From Neodontobutis hainanensis (lineage: Eukaryota; Chordata; Actinopteri; Gobiiformes; Odontobutidae), in the NCBI GenBank assembly GCA_024349245.1, contig JALDNG010000021.1:1304501-1368500 (forward strand): a DNA stretch of 64,000 nt, given 5' to 3'. Below the pieces are notes generated by a model. It searched no databases, was not told where the DNA came from, and worked only from the letters and a program-made list of their open reading frames with translations. Numbering within the stretch: the stretch's first letter is position 1; each line of letters opens with the position of its first letter. Below, piece after piece: positions 1 to 10,202 of the stretch. The translations under genes were made by a program, and so were the position numbers.

Positions 1-288
1 AGGTGGAATTGAGCTCAGGAACATTCTTTTTCCACTCATCATCCTTAAGGTGTTTCAACAAAGTATTGAGCAAAGGCTGTGAATACTTGTACATGTGCTT
101 TTCTTTTTCTTTTTTTCTTTTATTTATAAATTTGCAAAGAATTTGTCGTTGTTGGGCATTTTTTGTAGAATTTGAGGCAAATAATGAATTTAATCTATCT
201 TGGAATAAGGCTGTAACATAACAAAACGTGGATAATGGGAAGCACTGTGAATACCTTCCAGATGCACTGTATAAAATTCAAAAGCTAC
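1..288. mobile_element. Terminal piece of a Tc1-like non-autonomous element
   Basis: This stretch matches the right-hand part of the element at 25.1-26.1 kb in the same order: a hexapurine-rich 'gtgaatact' block, 'ataatgaatttaat', 'ggaataa.gctgtaaca' and 'aagcactgtgaatac', ending in a 'tgcactgta' edge. No open transposase is present. The left part lies outside the window. The Tc1 assignment comes from the longer copy. Confidence 0.55.
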
Positions 289-329
289 TTGTACAAGCAA
301 CTATAAAATTTGAATTTGAATTATTTAAT

Positions 330-625
330 TTTTTAATTTTTTTTATTTAACCTTTATTTAACCAGGAAAGTCCCATTGAGATTAAAAACCTCTTTTTCAA
401 GAGAGCCCTGGCCAAGAGGCAACAACATTTATACAATTATAAACATACAAAGAAACATTAAAATAACACAGGTTATGACAAACAATTGCACATTTTTGAC
501 GCAGTTTCCATTGCTTTCAGCTTAGTTTTAAAAGTGTTTAAGGACAAGAGCTCAGTCAGTTTCCAGTCTTTCTGCAGCATATTCCAAGCGAAAGGAGTGG
601 ACAAAGGCTTTTTTCCTGGACTCAA
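330..625. repeat. Dispersed fish repeat (LINE 3'-end type)
   Basis: It opens with a 'tttatttaaccaggaaagtc' block and 'ctctttttcaagagagccct'. I recognise this sequence from many teleost genomes as the tail of a non-LTR element. It has no coding capacity. The family is not named because I cannot search. Confidence 0.45.
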
Positions 626-940
626 AATTTAAGATAATTTTACAATTAAAAATCAATAATTTGTGCTTTTCTCAGCAACACAGAATGATCTGCTTTTTAA
701 ATTTGATATTCTGTAAATTATTCTTTTGTTCCTTAGCTTGATACTAAGTTTGCAGACACAGGACTGCCTGCCAATCTCAGTTGGAGTTCTGAACCTCAAA
801 AACCAAGACAAAAATTGCCCGGTAACTGGTAGATGTGGTGCATTTATAAAGCACTTTTCTGTATCCTTCTCGAACACCTAAAGCGCTTTACATTATGCTT
901 CTATTCACACCAGACAGAGAGGAGGACTGCCCAACGCATG

Positions 941-1400
941 GCGCTCACGACCTTCTGTATAAAACAGGAAAGAGATTGAAAATATATCCAAGGAATTGAG
1001 AATGTCAATCAGCAGTGTTCAAACTCTAATTAAGAAATGGAAAATGAGGGATCCTGGTAAAACCACTACTCTAAAATTAAAATTAAAAATTAAATAAGTA
1101 GTGTGACTGTTTTCAAGATGCAAAATAAGGAGGCAGTTGAAGAATGTGATGTTGATGTTTTGGGGATGTGTGAGCTACAAAGGCTCAGGAAAAGATGAAT
1201 GCAGCATGTTATCAGAAAATACTGGAGCATTTGCACTCATCAGCCCCGAAGCTGCACATGGGATGTACTTGGACGTTCCAACATGACAGGGATCCAAAGC
1301 ACAAGGCCAAGTCGACCTGTCATTGGCTACAGCAGCAGAAAGAGAAGGTTCTGGACTGGCCTCAGTCTCCTGACCTCAGTGTCCCTTATTTTTAAGTTCT
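941..1400 (+). pseudogene. Tc1/mariner transposase remnant
   Basis: The part at 1195-1395 reads as the C-terminal half of a Tc1-like transposase, the DDE enzyme that cuts and pastes the element. It has a 'WTFQHDRDPKHKAKST' block followed by 'WPQSPDL', matching the family signature QQDNDPKH...WPSQSPDLNPIE around the second and third catalytic acids. The DNA at 960-1080 resembles the helix-turn-helix region further upstream. The frame is broken between the two parts and the end is missing, so it is dead. Confidence 0.7.
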
Positions 1401-1575
1401 TCCTCAGTTTCTCAGTTCTTTTATTGGTTTTTCTCGGTTATAGTTCTAATCAGTTCATAGTTTTGTCTCATCTCCTTAACTTCAAGTTTTCTCGGACATT
1501 TCAATATGTACTATATCTACAAAAGTAGAAAAATGCTGCATTCAGTTTACAGCTCATGCCTAACAAACATTTAAA

Positions 1576-1680
1576 CGCTTAACCCACTTTGCCTCCAGTG
1601 GCTGTAACACTGGTAATTTGTAGCTCAATGTAAGTCGCTTTGGATAAGTGCGTCTGCTAAATAAATAAATGTAAATGTAA
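1576..1680 (+). mobile_element. 3' fragment of tRNA-derived SINE
   Basis: It carries the SINE body and tail 'gcctccagtggctgtaacac', then 'aagtcgctttggataagtgc' and ATAAATGTAAATG. The tRNA head is absent, so this is a 5'-truncated insertion. Confidence 0.75.
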
Positions 1681-2981
1681 GGCACAGTGCATTCAGAAGA
1701 AGCTAGCGCTGCATTGACAAGAAGCACTGGAAATAGAAACCTATAACTGGTGCAATTATTAAACTACCAGATAGAACTGCTCCACAGAACAGGTTTGTAC
1801 CACAGTAACATCTGGGAAGGCTTCTGTTGAAAGTGTTTGCAAAAGAGCTGGTACTTTAAATGAACACCTAGAGGTGATTAATCAACTGCTGTTATCCAAT
1901 TAAAGCAAATTCTCAAATCTTGTAAGAATTGAGCAACAGCAAAAGATTAGTTGGAAACTGTGGACATGCTAGAAGTAAAGATACACAAGTAAGTAAAAAA
2001 AGCCCATGTCTGACTGTGATATAACAATGTAAAATATCTGTATACACATTTTGAGAGTTTTAATAAAACCTACTTGCTTTTATGTTTTGTGCCTAATTAA
2101 CTAGACAGTACACAATCTTAATAACAAAGCTAAACTGAAGATAAATTTACAGCTGTGGTAATTGGACAGTGTCCTCACTCCTTGAGTCCAATCCTGGACC
2201 ACTGCTTTCAGAAAAAACAACATCAGAACAATGGACTTCCCTCGCAGGGCTCTCCACCTGCACAAAGATAACAGGTGATGGGCCTAAACCCAAACCTATT
2301 TCATTTATTTAAAATGTGGTTGTTAGGGTGTTTCTAAAACAAGCAGGAGGTGCACATGGGTCTCCAGTAGCCTGGTATACCAGACCGTTTTCCTTTTTTA
2401 AAAATGAGGAGGGTCTGGTCTCTTCCTCACACCAAATTCCTTCCTCGGCAATTTTGCGGACAAACAAACAAATTACAAGCCGTTTGTCTGCAGCATGGTG
2501 TGGTTTGCTGACTATGTCATGCACAAGTCACTTGGCTCACGCATCTAGTCCAAAACTTTCAAAATGTTGGACGATGCTCCGAGAGGCACTTGGTTTTGGA
2601 TAACCAGAGTTTACCGGCTGGCTGTGTGGTTTTGTCTTTTTTCATGTCACCTCCGGCTTTCGCTGATTAGTTAACATTACGCCTATAAACCCCGCCCTTG
2701 AAATTGAAGGCAAACAATAAGGTTCCAGACTTACTTCTTTGTATAGAGTAGGAAAAGAGTTAGTAGCTGCTGGCAAGGCTAGGTCCCCAGTAGACAGTTA
2801 AGTATATTAATATGAAACTCCTTACATGCCAATGGTTATACACCAAAGTCCATACACCAAAACCTTTTTTTCATCAGCTTTTTTAGTTGTTTCTCCATAC
2901 AAAGTCTATTTATGGAATATGCAGTAATTATGTTTGTCTATGTATATAGAAAAAAAATGGAAATCAATTATTTTTTTCTGA
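1681..2981. other. No gene seen; repeat debris
   Basis: AT-rich intergenic DNA. The piece at 2316-2620 contains a 'gcctggtataccagac' motif. 2720-2790 shares 'cttctttgtatagagtagga' with 30,300, so both are dispersed repeat fragments. No exon with matching splice sites was found on either strand. Confidence 0.4.
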
Positions 2982-3048
2982 TTTGAGAAGCCTATGGTGC
3001 TATTATTGTAGATTGCAATGCCACACCTCATTCAACTGATACCCCACC

Positions 3049-4266
3049 TCAGGATGGTGGTGGGGCATCAGTTGTTGTAGATACAGTAAATGATGGTGGG
3101 GCATCAGCTGTTGTCTCTACAGTGGAGGATGGTGGGGCATCAGCTGTTGTCTCTACAGTGGAGGGTGGTGGGGCATCAGTTGTTTTCTCTAAAGTGGAGG
3201 ATGGTGGGGCATCAGCTGTTGTCTCTACAGTGGAGGATGGTGGGGCATCAGCTGTTGTCTCTACAGTGGAGGATGGTGGGGTATCAGTTGTTGCCTCTAC
3301 AGTGGAGGATGGTGGGGCATCAGCTGTTGTCTCTACAGTGGAGGATGGTGGGTTATCAGTTGTTGCCTCTACAGTGGAGGATGGTGGGTTAACAGTTGTT
3401 GCCTCTACAGTGGAGGATGGTGGGGCATCAGCTGTTGCCTCTACAGTGAAGGATGGTGGGGCATCAGTTGTTGACTCTACAGTGAAGGATGGTGGGGCAT
3501 CAGCTGTTGTCTCTACAGTGGAGGATGGTGGGTTAACAGTTGTTGCCTCTACAGTGGAGGATGGTGGGGTATCAGTTGTTGCCTCTACAGTGGAGGATGG
3601 TGGGGTATCAGTTGTTGCCTCTACAGTGGAGGATGGTGGGTTAACAGTTGTTGCCTCTACAGTGGAGGATGGTGGGGTATCAGTTGTTGCCTCTACAGTG
3701 GAGGATGGTGGGGTATCAGTTGTTGCCTCTACAGTGGAGGATGGTGGGGTATCAGTTGTTGCCTCTACAGTGGAGGATGGTGGGGTATCAGTTGTTGCCT
3801 CTACAGTGGAGGATGGTGGGGTATCAGTTGTTGCCTCTACAGTGGAGGATCGTGGGTTAACAGCTGTTGCCTCTACAGTGGAGGATCGTGGGTTAACAGC
3901 TGTTGTCTCTACAGTGAAGGATGGTGGGTTAACAGTTGTTGCCTCTACAGTGGAGGATGGTGGGGTATCAGTTGTTGCCTCTACAGTGGAGGATGGTGGG
4001 TTAACAGTTGTTGCCTCTACAGTGGAGGATGGTGGGGTATCAGTTGTTGCCTCTACAGTGGAGGATGGTGGGGTATCAGTTGTTGCCTCTACAGTGAAGG
4101 ATGGTGGGTTAACAGTTGTTGCCTCTACAGTGAAGGATGGTGGGTTAACAGTTGTTGCCTCTACAGTGGAGGATCGTGGGTTAACAGTTGTTGCCTCTAC
4201 AGTGAAGGATGGTGGGTTAACAGTTGTTGCCTCTACAGTGAAGGATGTTGGGGCATCAGTTGTTGT
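3049..4266 (-). pseudogene. Orphan mucin-like repeat exon (array B)
   Basis: The minus strand is open for 405 codons made almost wholly of a 12-residue Pro/Thr/Ser unit (consensus TVEATTDTPPSS, with TVNPPSS variants), ending in TGA at 3051-3049. The likely splice acceptor is the AG before 4266, at the same point as in the shorter exon at 5.9-6.4 kb. The DNA upstream (about 4335-4430) matches the intron before that exon. It ends in a stop where the paralogue has a donor site. No signal exon or membrane exon lies between it and the window end, so it looks like a duplicated exon without its own gene. Alternatives are an extra exon of the same gene or the start of a second gene with distant exons. 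There is no ATG at its head. Confidence 0.5.
3085..4262. repeat. 36-bp minisatellite, array B (about 33 units)
   Basis: Tandem 36-bp units with core 'ctctacagtggaggatggtg' and the variants 'gggcatcag', 'gggtatcag' and 'ggttaacag'. Because 36 is a multiple of 3 and the unit has no stop, both strands are open throughout. The variants are interspersed, which points to unequal crossing-over. There are no unique spacers. Confidence 0.95.
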
Positions 4267-4504
4267 CTTTTCAGTGGAGGATGATGGAATTTTATGAAGA
4301 CAATAAAAAAACAACAACAGTCTTACCAAACTTTGCTGTTTTATAACAAATTTTGTTTGATTATTATATCTAAATTAATAATACATAACAAAAATATATT
4401 TGAAATTCAATAGGTTTCATGTTATTGTACTACTATGTCTACTTTTTTTTTTTATTTGAGAAGCCTTTGGTGCTAATATTGTAGATTGCAATGCCACACC
4501 TCGT

Positions 4505-5421
4505 GCTCTACTTTCTACAGCTTGTGAGCACCTACGGTAGCCCTGCAGGGACATAATATTGTCTATGAACAAACCAATTGGAATTAGGTCAGATCCTGAG
4601 ACCATTTTTAAAAAGCAGAAACAAAATTAATTTGGTTTGATTCATAAATGTCCTAGGACCTCATTCAAGACTGAAAAACAGCTCAGTGCTCTTTATTCAC
4701 CCAGTAGTGTGTTGTCTATTCACTGTGGGCAGTTGTAGAAACCACAACAGGAAGTAGTATAACTAACTACTTTCTATTTGGTTCATTCTCTTGAAAAGTC
4801 TTTTTCTCTTTCTGTGCTTCTTGGACATTCCCTTTGGAACATGTAGTATTTGTATTTGTGCTTTAAACTTGAAAAAGCTGAAACATTAAGGTCAGTGTTC
4901 AGAGTCTAACTCAGTTATTATCATCATTCAACACCACAATCCAGTCTGGTTTATTAACAGCTCTTTCTAGGTCAATGGGAAATATGCAAATTATTAAAAC
5001 ATATCTCTACTGAGTTTGGTAATTCCAAATGAATGCAGCATTGGCCATGCAGGAAATAAATCCAGGAAAAATGTTTTTAAATAAGAATATAATAGTCTTG
5101 GCATGAAAATATCTCTAAATAAGGGGAACCAGTCTGACAGTAAGATTTTGTTAGTGGCAACAGCTTCTAGTGAATTAATTTGCATAGCAGTTTTTCTTAT
5201 CAACAACAGGAAATGGTTCATAGAGAGATGGCTAATGTCAATCTAAATTTAGTGCATAAGTTTCCATCTTCAGACTTTGCAATTCAAACCATCTACATTC
5301 TTTACAAATGTTGCCAGCTTGTCGCTAGACAAGCTATTTACTACCTTTAAAAAAAGAATGATAGTAAGAGTAAATTTTTTTGTATAGTTTTAAGATCCAT
5401 TGTGTGGTGATTTAAACTCAC
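4505..5421. other. 3' side of mucin-like gene; no confirmed exon
   Basis: This is the interval downstream of the last confirmed exon of the mucin-like gene. A possible terminal exon on the minus strand starts after 'tccctgcag' near 4540 in the required phase 0 and runs to a TGA near 4417. Its product does not resemble a signalling tail and it overlaps the flanking direct repeat, so I do not adopt it. Nothing else was recognised. Confidence 0.3.
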
Positions 5422-7135
5422 CTCTAGGGAAGCGTACACATTCTCAGGAGGTTCTGAAGAAAATGAAGCAACACACAAACACAAATTACGACACCCAGGT
5501 TTATTATGATTTCACTTTAAATTTTTATAAATATATTTTTAAGTCTGACCCACCTAATGGTTTGTTGGCCCTTTTTTTCCAGCACATAATCATCAGAGCA
5601 GCAGAAAACAAGATCAGAACGACCGCCAGACTCAGACCCACGTACAGAGGTGTACCTGTCAGCAAGCAGAAGCAGAAAATAAGCATTTAGTGACATTTTA
5701 ACCTTTTTTTATCAAAGTCAATGAAGCAGGTTTTGCATTTTGTCTGTGGTTATCTAATCAACCATCAAGTCATCTAATCCAATCAATATTTTGTTTACGT
5801 TAATGGTGAGTTTGCTGTCAAACCTAAACTCGCCCATAACCAGTAGAGTACCATTACTGCCGCAGTCAAAACACAGTGGATTTTAAGAGATTGCTTAGCC
5901 TTTATCAAGACAAAATGTACCTGGCGATGAAGAGGTGTAAAATATAACAACTGCTGTTGTAGATACAGTGGAGGATGGTGGGGTATCAGTTGTTGTCTCT
6001 GCAGTGGAGGATGGTGGGGTATCAGTTGTTGCCTCTGCAGTGGAGGATGGTGGGGTATCAGTTGTTGCCTCTACAGTGGAGGATGGTGGGTTAATAGTTG
6101 TTGCCTCTACAGTGGAGGATGGTGGGACATCAATTGTTGCCTCTACACTGGAGGATGGTGGGTTAACAGTTGTTGCCTCTACACTGGAGGATGGTGGGTT
6201 AACAGTTGTTGCCTCTACACTGGAGGATGGTGGGTTAACAGTTGTTGCCTCTACAGTGGAGGATGGTGGGGTATCAGTTGTCTCTACAGTGGAGGATGGT
6301 GGGGCATCAGTTGTCTCTTTAGTGGAGGATGGTGGGGTATCAGTTATTTTCTCAGCAGTGGAGGATGGTGGGGCATCAGTTGTTGTCTCTACAGTAGAGG
6401 ATGGTGGGGCATCAGTTGTTGTCTTTTCAGCGGAGGATGATGGAATTTTATGAAGACAATAAGAAAAAAACAACAATCTTACCAAACTTTGTTGTTTTAT
6501 TACAAATACATTTTCTGTTTGATTATTATATCTAAATTAACTGTGAATATAAAAACAATGATAATACATAACAAAAATCTATTTGAAAATCAATAGGGTC
6601 CATGTTATTGTCAAACGTCTCCCATGGAACCTCCTAAATAGTCGTCGCGTAAGGGCGCCGCCATATGCCAAAATACAGCGAAATATGGTGATATACTGCC
6701 GTCCACCAGAGGGCAGGCTCCAAAAGCGAAAATATGAGGAGACACCCAATGGCGACTTTACGGCTGTAAAAACATGTTTACAGCCTGGTACAAAAGATGG
6801 CTCCGGTCTCCAGAGCTAAGTTTTTACTACGTGACAACTCCGGGGGTGGGGGATTTTTGATTATTACGTTCATTTATGCTATCTAAAACTATTGTTTTAC
6901 TATGGACTAAAAGCAAAAAATCCAAGATATAACGGACATTTTATTGCCGAATTGTAACGACAATATCAGTGAATAGGGGACCAATGGGCGGATATCATCC
7001 ATAGTTATACTATCCATGGTTATTGTGCATGTCTTTAGAGGTAGGAGAAGCTTGTTTTAAAACAATGCTAAAGGTTTATGTTTATGACACACCAGTATTG
7101 TCCAGAGTCAGAGCTGGTCACTTATAAATATATAT

Positions 7136-7168
<33 letters not shown>

Positions 7169-7173
7169 AAAAT

Positions 7174-7257
<84 letters not shown>

Positions 7258-8181
7258 TTTTTATTATTTTTTTGTTATTTATATAGTGCTTTTCCATCTA
7301 GTAGGCACTCAAAGTGTTTTACCATGTTACAGCTAGAACACTACAGGAGGCAAAGTGGGTTAAGTGTCTTGCCCAAGGACACAGTGACAGAATGAAATGT
7401 GGGGAGAGCACGATGTTATGATGTTTTGGGATGTTTCAAGTGGGGATTGAACCGCCCACCCGCTAAAGATACTTTCTTATATTTAATGCTGTATCTGCCA
7501 TAAAGTCATTTGTTTCCTGTCTCAACCAAAATGTATATTTTATTGCAATATATTTTATACAATATCTTCTCCAATGATAAAAAATGACGTTCATGTGGTG
7601 TTTCCTCTTTCAGCTGCAGTGAGTAAATGATCACATTTGCTATAGATTAACTATCAACTATGATACATCAAAAACATTGGTAAAGTCTCATTTTATCAGC
7701 CCCTACAGTCAACAGTAATCTGTTAGATAATTTATACACCTGTGTTTCCAGATAATTTACATTTAGATGGTTTTGTTCAAACCTCTAATTAAAATGTAAC
7801 TTCTTGACTCTAAATGGGACCAGTACTTACTTACTGCTTCATATTAATATGCTTTATCTGTTTTATTTCTCAGTTTATATAAAATTTAGAAAACTACACA
7901 CGCCTCTGCAAAGAGAGAAACACAGTGTCCGAAAAACAGTGGGTACTTAAATAATCCTTCCCTGTATTCCTTTCACAATCTTTTCAACATTTTCTGTAAG
8001 GCCTCTGGCAAAAATACATGTAAAAAATGTTTAAGACACAAATTATGAATCATGTAGAAAGAAACGCCTTACAATTTTGACTGTTGCAAATCCAAGTCCA
8101 AAGTTAACAGAGCATTATTAACATAAAGTTATTAATTGAAGTACTCACAAGAAACAGGATTAAAAGCAGGTAAATTCCCAT
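5422..8181 (-). CDS. Mucin-like single-pass membrane protein (3' end not found)
   Basis: I do not recognise this gene by name. Four minus-strand exons join with consistent phases. 8181-8149 has ATG then MGIYLLLILFL and donor GTGAGT (phase 0). 6422-5921 has 167 codons of 12-residue Pro/Thr/Ser repeats ending in phase 1 before GTACAT. 5655-5554 has acceptor TGACAG, then TPLYVG and about 20 hydrophobic residues ending in CWKKR, and donor GTGGGT (phase 1). 5453-5422 has acceptor CTTCAG, then EPPENVYASLE and donor GTGAGT. The layout is a signal peptide, a heavily O-glycosylatable stalk, a type I membrane anchor with a basic stop-transfer, and a cytoplasmic tail with one Tyr in a VYASL setting that resembles an immune-receptor phosphotyrosine site but lacks the usual residue at Tyr-2. 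The signal exon is short, so an unseen exon in the 1.7-kb first intron is possible. The stop codon and further tail exons were not found. Confidence 0.6.
5968..6430. repeat. 36-bp minisatellite, array A (about 13 units)
   Basis: Same unit as array B. Two neighbouring units near 6270-6335 are 33 bp, having lost exactly one codon. Length variation in whole codons fits selection for an open frame on the minus strand, where it forms the mucin exon. Confidence 0.93.
6606..6990. repeat. Dispersed repeat inside first intron of mucin-like gene
   Basis: GC-richer than its surroundings, with 'ccgtccaccagagggcaggc' and 'cagcctggtacaaaagatgg', blocks I know as dispersed in teleost genomes. The homology between the two mucin-exon upstream regions stops at its left edge, so it inserted or was deleted after the duplication. 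The class is not determined. Confidence 0.4.
7121..7249. repeat. (TA)n microsatellite
   Basis: About 130 bp of TA repeats with a few extra A residues, followed by a T run. It lies in the first intron of the mucin-like gene. Confidence 0.97.
7275..7468 (-). mobile_element. SINE-like element, 'tatatagtgcttttcc' family
   Basis: It starts (in + coordinates) with 'tatatagtgcttttcc', followed by 'aggcactcaaagtg', 'gtgtcttgcccaaggacaca' and 'gattgaaccgcccacc'. The tRNA-like head is therefore at the right and the element points left. Better copies are at 35.85 and 38.43 kb. The 7469-8148 interval to its right, up to the signal exon, shows nothing recognisable. Confidence 0.7.
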
Positions 8182-8276
8182 GTTGAAACCAGGACTTTAG
8201 TTCTCTGTCTCTCAAACCAGGAACTAAACTGAGCCACGCCAGTTCTGTGAAACCATCACCTCTATAGCCTCCTCCT

Positions 8277-8284
8277 CTTTTTAT
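8277..8284 (-). promoter_or_regulatory. TATA-like box of mucin-like gene
   Basis: ATAAAAAG on the minus strand, about 95 nt before the ATG at 8181. Transcription would start near 8250 and give a 5' leader of about 70 nt. No upstream in-frame ATG is seen in that leader. Confidence 0.5.
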
Positions 8285-8351
8285 GAAACCACAATGGGCT
8301 TTATGTAGTACATAAATAAATACAAAACATATTTTAAGCAATCTATTCTAT

Positions 8352-8556
8352 GGGGCGGCAGTAGCTCAGTGGGTAGAACCGTCGTCTTTCAACCGGAAGG
8401 TAGGCGGTTCAATTCCCCACAGTTCATACTGTCGTTGTGTCCTTGGGCAAGACACCTTGCCTCCAGTGGCTGTAACACTGGTAATTACTGTAGAACAATG
8501 TAAGTCGCTTTGGATAAAAGCGTCTGCTAAATGAATAAATGTAAATGTAAATGTAT
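8352..8556 (+). mobile_element. tRNA-derived SINE, near full length
   Basis: It has a tRNA-like head with A box 'tagctcagtgggtagaacc' and B box 'ggttcaattcc', then the shared body 'gtccttgggcaagacacctt' and the tail 'aaagcgtctgctaaatga' with ATAAATGTAAATG repeats. The split-promoter boxes would drive RNA polymerase III. It lies just upstream of the mucin-like promoter. Confidence 0.88.
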
Positions 8557-8559
8557 TCA

Positions 8560-9260
8560 AAATTAAAAGACCTTTTATAGCATTTACATAGATTGTATGC
8601 TCCTGAAATCCTTTTGCTCAACAAATGAATTCAACTTAATTACACCAGAGGGCAGTGCTGGGCAAGAATGATTATTTCCCACATTGTGAACACTGTTGTA
8701 ATGTTGGGTTACATAAATGAAGTTAAGCAGAATTAACTACTACTACTACTAGAAGTTTACACTGAACTCAATCGTACTAAATCACTTAAGTTTATGACTT
8801 AAGTGTGAAAAATTTAAACACTTTTGTTTTGCCACCCTTTACCTTGCACCTGGGAACTTGTCATGGGGAGTGTGTGAATGAAATGCCTTCTACAAACTTT
8901 ACAGCACAATATAATATCTCATATATTATTTACTTTTTCAAGCAAACTTTATCCTGTACCATTCTTAAATGTGTGTGTTTTGCTTCATTCTTGCAAGACT
9001 TGATCATTCTTTGTAAATTGGTCTCCATTGTCTCTCTCATTATTCTGAACTACTCCACTTGTAATGAGCCGTAAATGCTTAACATTTTAATAATAAAATT
9101 AGGTTTGTGGTACTGGTGCCTTTTAAGCACATTTTATGTTTGTATATACAACAGTTTTTGTAGGTGACAAGTGTGTGCAGTGAGTGTGCGTTCTTGTTGT
9201 TGATCAGCTGTTGTGTGGAGAATTGTGTGTGTGCCTTTGCAGCGTTGCAGAGTTTGACAC
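8560..9260. other. No gene seen
   Basis: Unique-looking AT-rich DNA. A short polyadenylation-like 'aataataaaatt' is near 9090. No exon was supported on either strand. Confidence 0.4.
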
Positions 9261-9268
9261 AAAGTAAT

Positions 9269-9287
9269 ACTACTACTACTACTACTT

Positions 9288-9320
<33 letters not shown>

Positions 9321-9340
9321 ATAATAATAATAATAATAAT
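9269..9340. repeat. (TAC)n then (AAT)n triplet microsatellite
   Basis: About 50 bp of TAC/ACT triplets with one interruption, followed by about 20 bp of AAT triplets. On the + strand it would read as Thr then Asn runs, but there is no gene context. Confidence 0.95.
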
Positions 9341-9345
9341 ACTGA

Positions 9346-9616
9346 TGGATTAGATTTATATAGCCCTTTTCAAGGCTCTCAAAGTGCTTTACTAAGTCCA
9401 TTATTCATTCACTCCACAGTCACAAACTGGTGGTGGAGACGTGGCAGCCATTTTGCACCTACGGACTGTCCAACCTTCAAACATTCTCACACATTCATAA
9501 ACCAGAGCTGTGCCACTGGAGGCAAGGACACAACGCCAGTATGAACTGTTGGGAGAGCAGGAATCGAACCACCAAACCTACGGTTAAGGGACAAGCACTC
9601 TACCACTGAGACCTCC
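9346..9616 (-). mobile_element. SINE-related element, long form
   Basis: Opens with 'tatatagcccttttcaaggc' and 'ggtggtggagacgtggcagc' and ends (right side) in a tRNA-like 'accactgagacctcc'. It shares the 'gacgtggcagccat' body with the copy at 16.4 kb. 9617-10,097 beyond it holds nothing recognised. Confidence 0.65.
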
Positions 9617-10097
9617 TACAGTCTGTGTGCGACAGTGTGAAGGCCCGGGTCGGATGGGCCCGGTTCGCCACTAATACAGACCAATAGACACGCCTAACTC
9701 TTGCCCAGACAACAAACTATTTTCCTTAAAATATTGACCATCCCTGAAAGACTAATGTCTTTTCTACTCAATAGCACACAGCCAAATCTCCAGTATTAAA
9801 ATGGGCACACACGCCTGAAAACACATCTCTTCTGTCAACACCTAACTGACAAACACTGAATTCTATTTCCTATCTATTCCTTTTCTTCTTCAAAATAAAA
9901 AAATATACTATCCTTAGGTGTACTTGGTTTTAACTGACTATTTTTTGGTGCACTTATGGTTTTTGTTACTGTTATTTCCTAATTTAATGAAGACAATTTA
10001 GTGAAAGACTTAACACGGAAAAATAAAACACCCAAACAAAGTGGAGGGAGCAAGGCTGAACAGTTGTGCCAAATGTAACAAAACTCCTTTCATTGTT

Positions 10098-10168
10098 TTC
10101 CTCACTTGTAAGTTGCTTTGGATTAAAGCGTCTGCTTAATGACTAATTGTAAATGTAATGTAAATGTA
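10098..10168 (+). mobile_element. 3' fragment of tRNA-derived SINE
   Basis: 'aagttgctttggattaaagc', 'gtctgcttaatga' and TGTAAATGTAA tails. The head is missing. Confidence 0.65.
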
Positions 10169-10202
10169 AATTAACACTGTGGGTGTTATAAATTAGACTC
10201 AT

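Larger units (their letters stand above)
2982..4504. repeat. Direct repeat pair flanking mucin array B
   Basis: A block of about 50 bp ('gcaatgccacacctc' and the sequence before it) occurs at 2982-3031 and again at 4452-4504, one copy on each side of the large 36-bp array. This layout fits a duplication or unequal exchange that placed or expanded the array. The block itself has no clear coding role. Confidence 0.6.

Noticed and set aside
3085..4262. CRISPR-like regular repeats
   Set aside because: Units are head-to-tail with no unique spacers and the DNA is a vertebrate genome. It is a coding minisatellite.
3122..4297. 391-codon open frame on the + strand (EDGGVSVVASTV repeats)
   Set aside because: Antisense shadow of the mucin array. 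A stop-free 36-bp unit opens both strands. No promoter, start context, signal exon or membrane exon exists on the + strand.
4417..4605. Terminal exon of the mucin-like gene
   Set aside because: The acceptor and phase would fit, but it overlaps the array-flanking direct repeat and its other copy has a stop, so evidence is too weak to include.
5968..6453. Same antisense frame over array A
   Set aside because: The spliced minus-strand gene explains this array; the + frame is a by-product of the repeat.
8352..8430. tRNA gene
   Set aside because: A and B boxes are present, but the fold is degenerate and it continues into SINE body and tail. The same applies to the heads at 22.2, 41.7, 43.6, 53.9 and 63.9 kb.
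9164..9544. Thr/Asn-rich protein frame
   Set aside because: It consists of a TAC/AAT microsatellite running into a SINE-related element.
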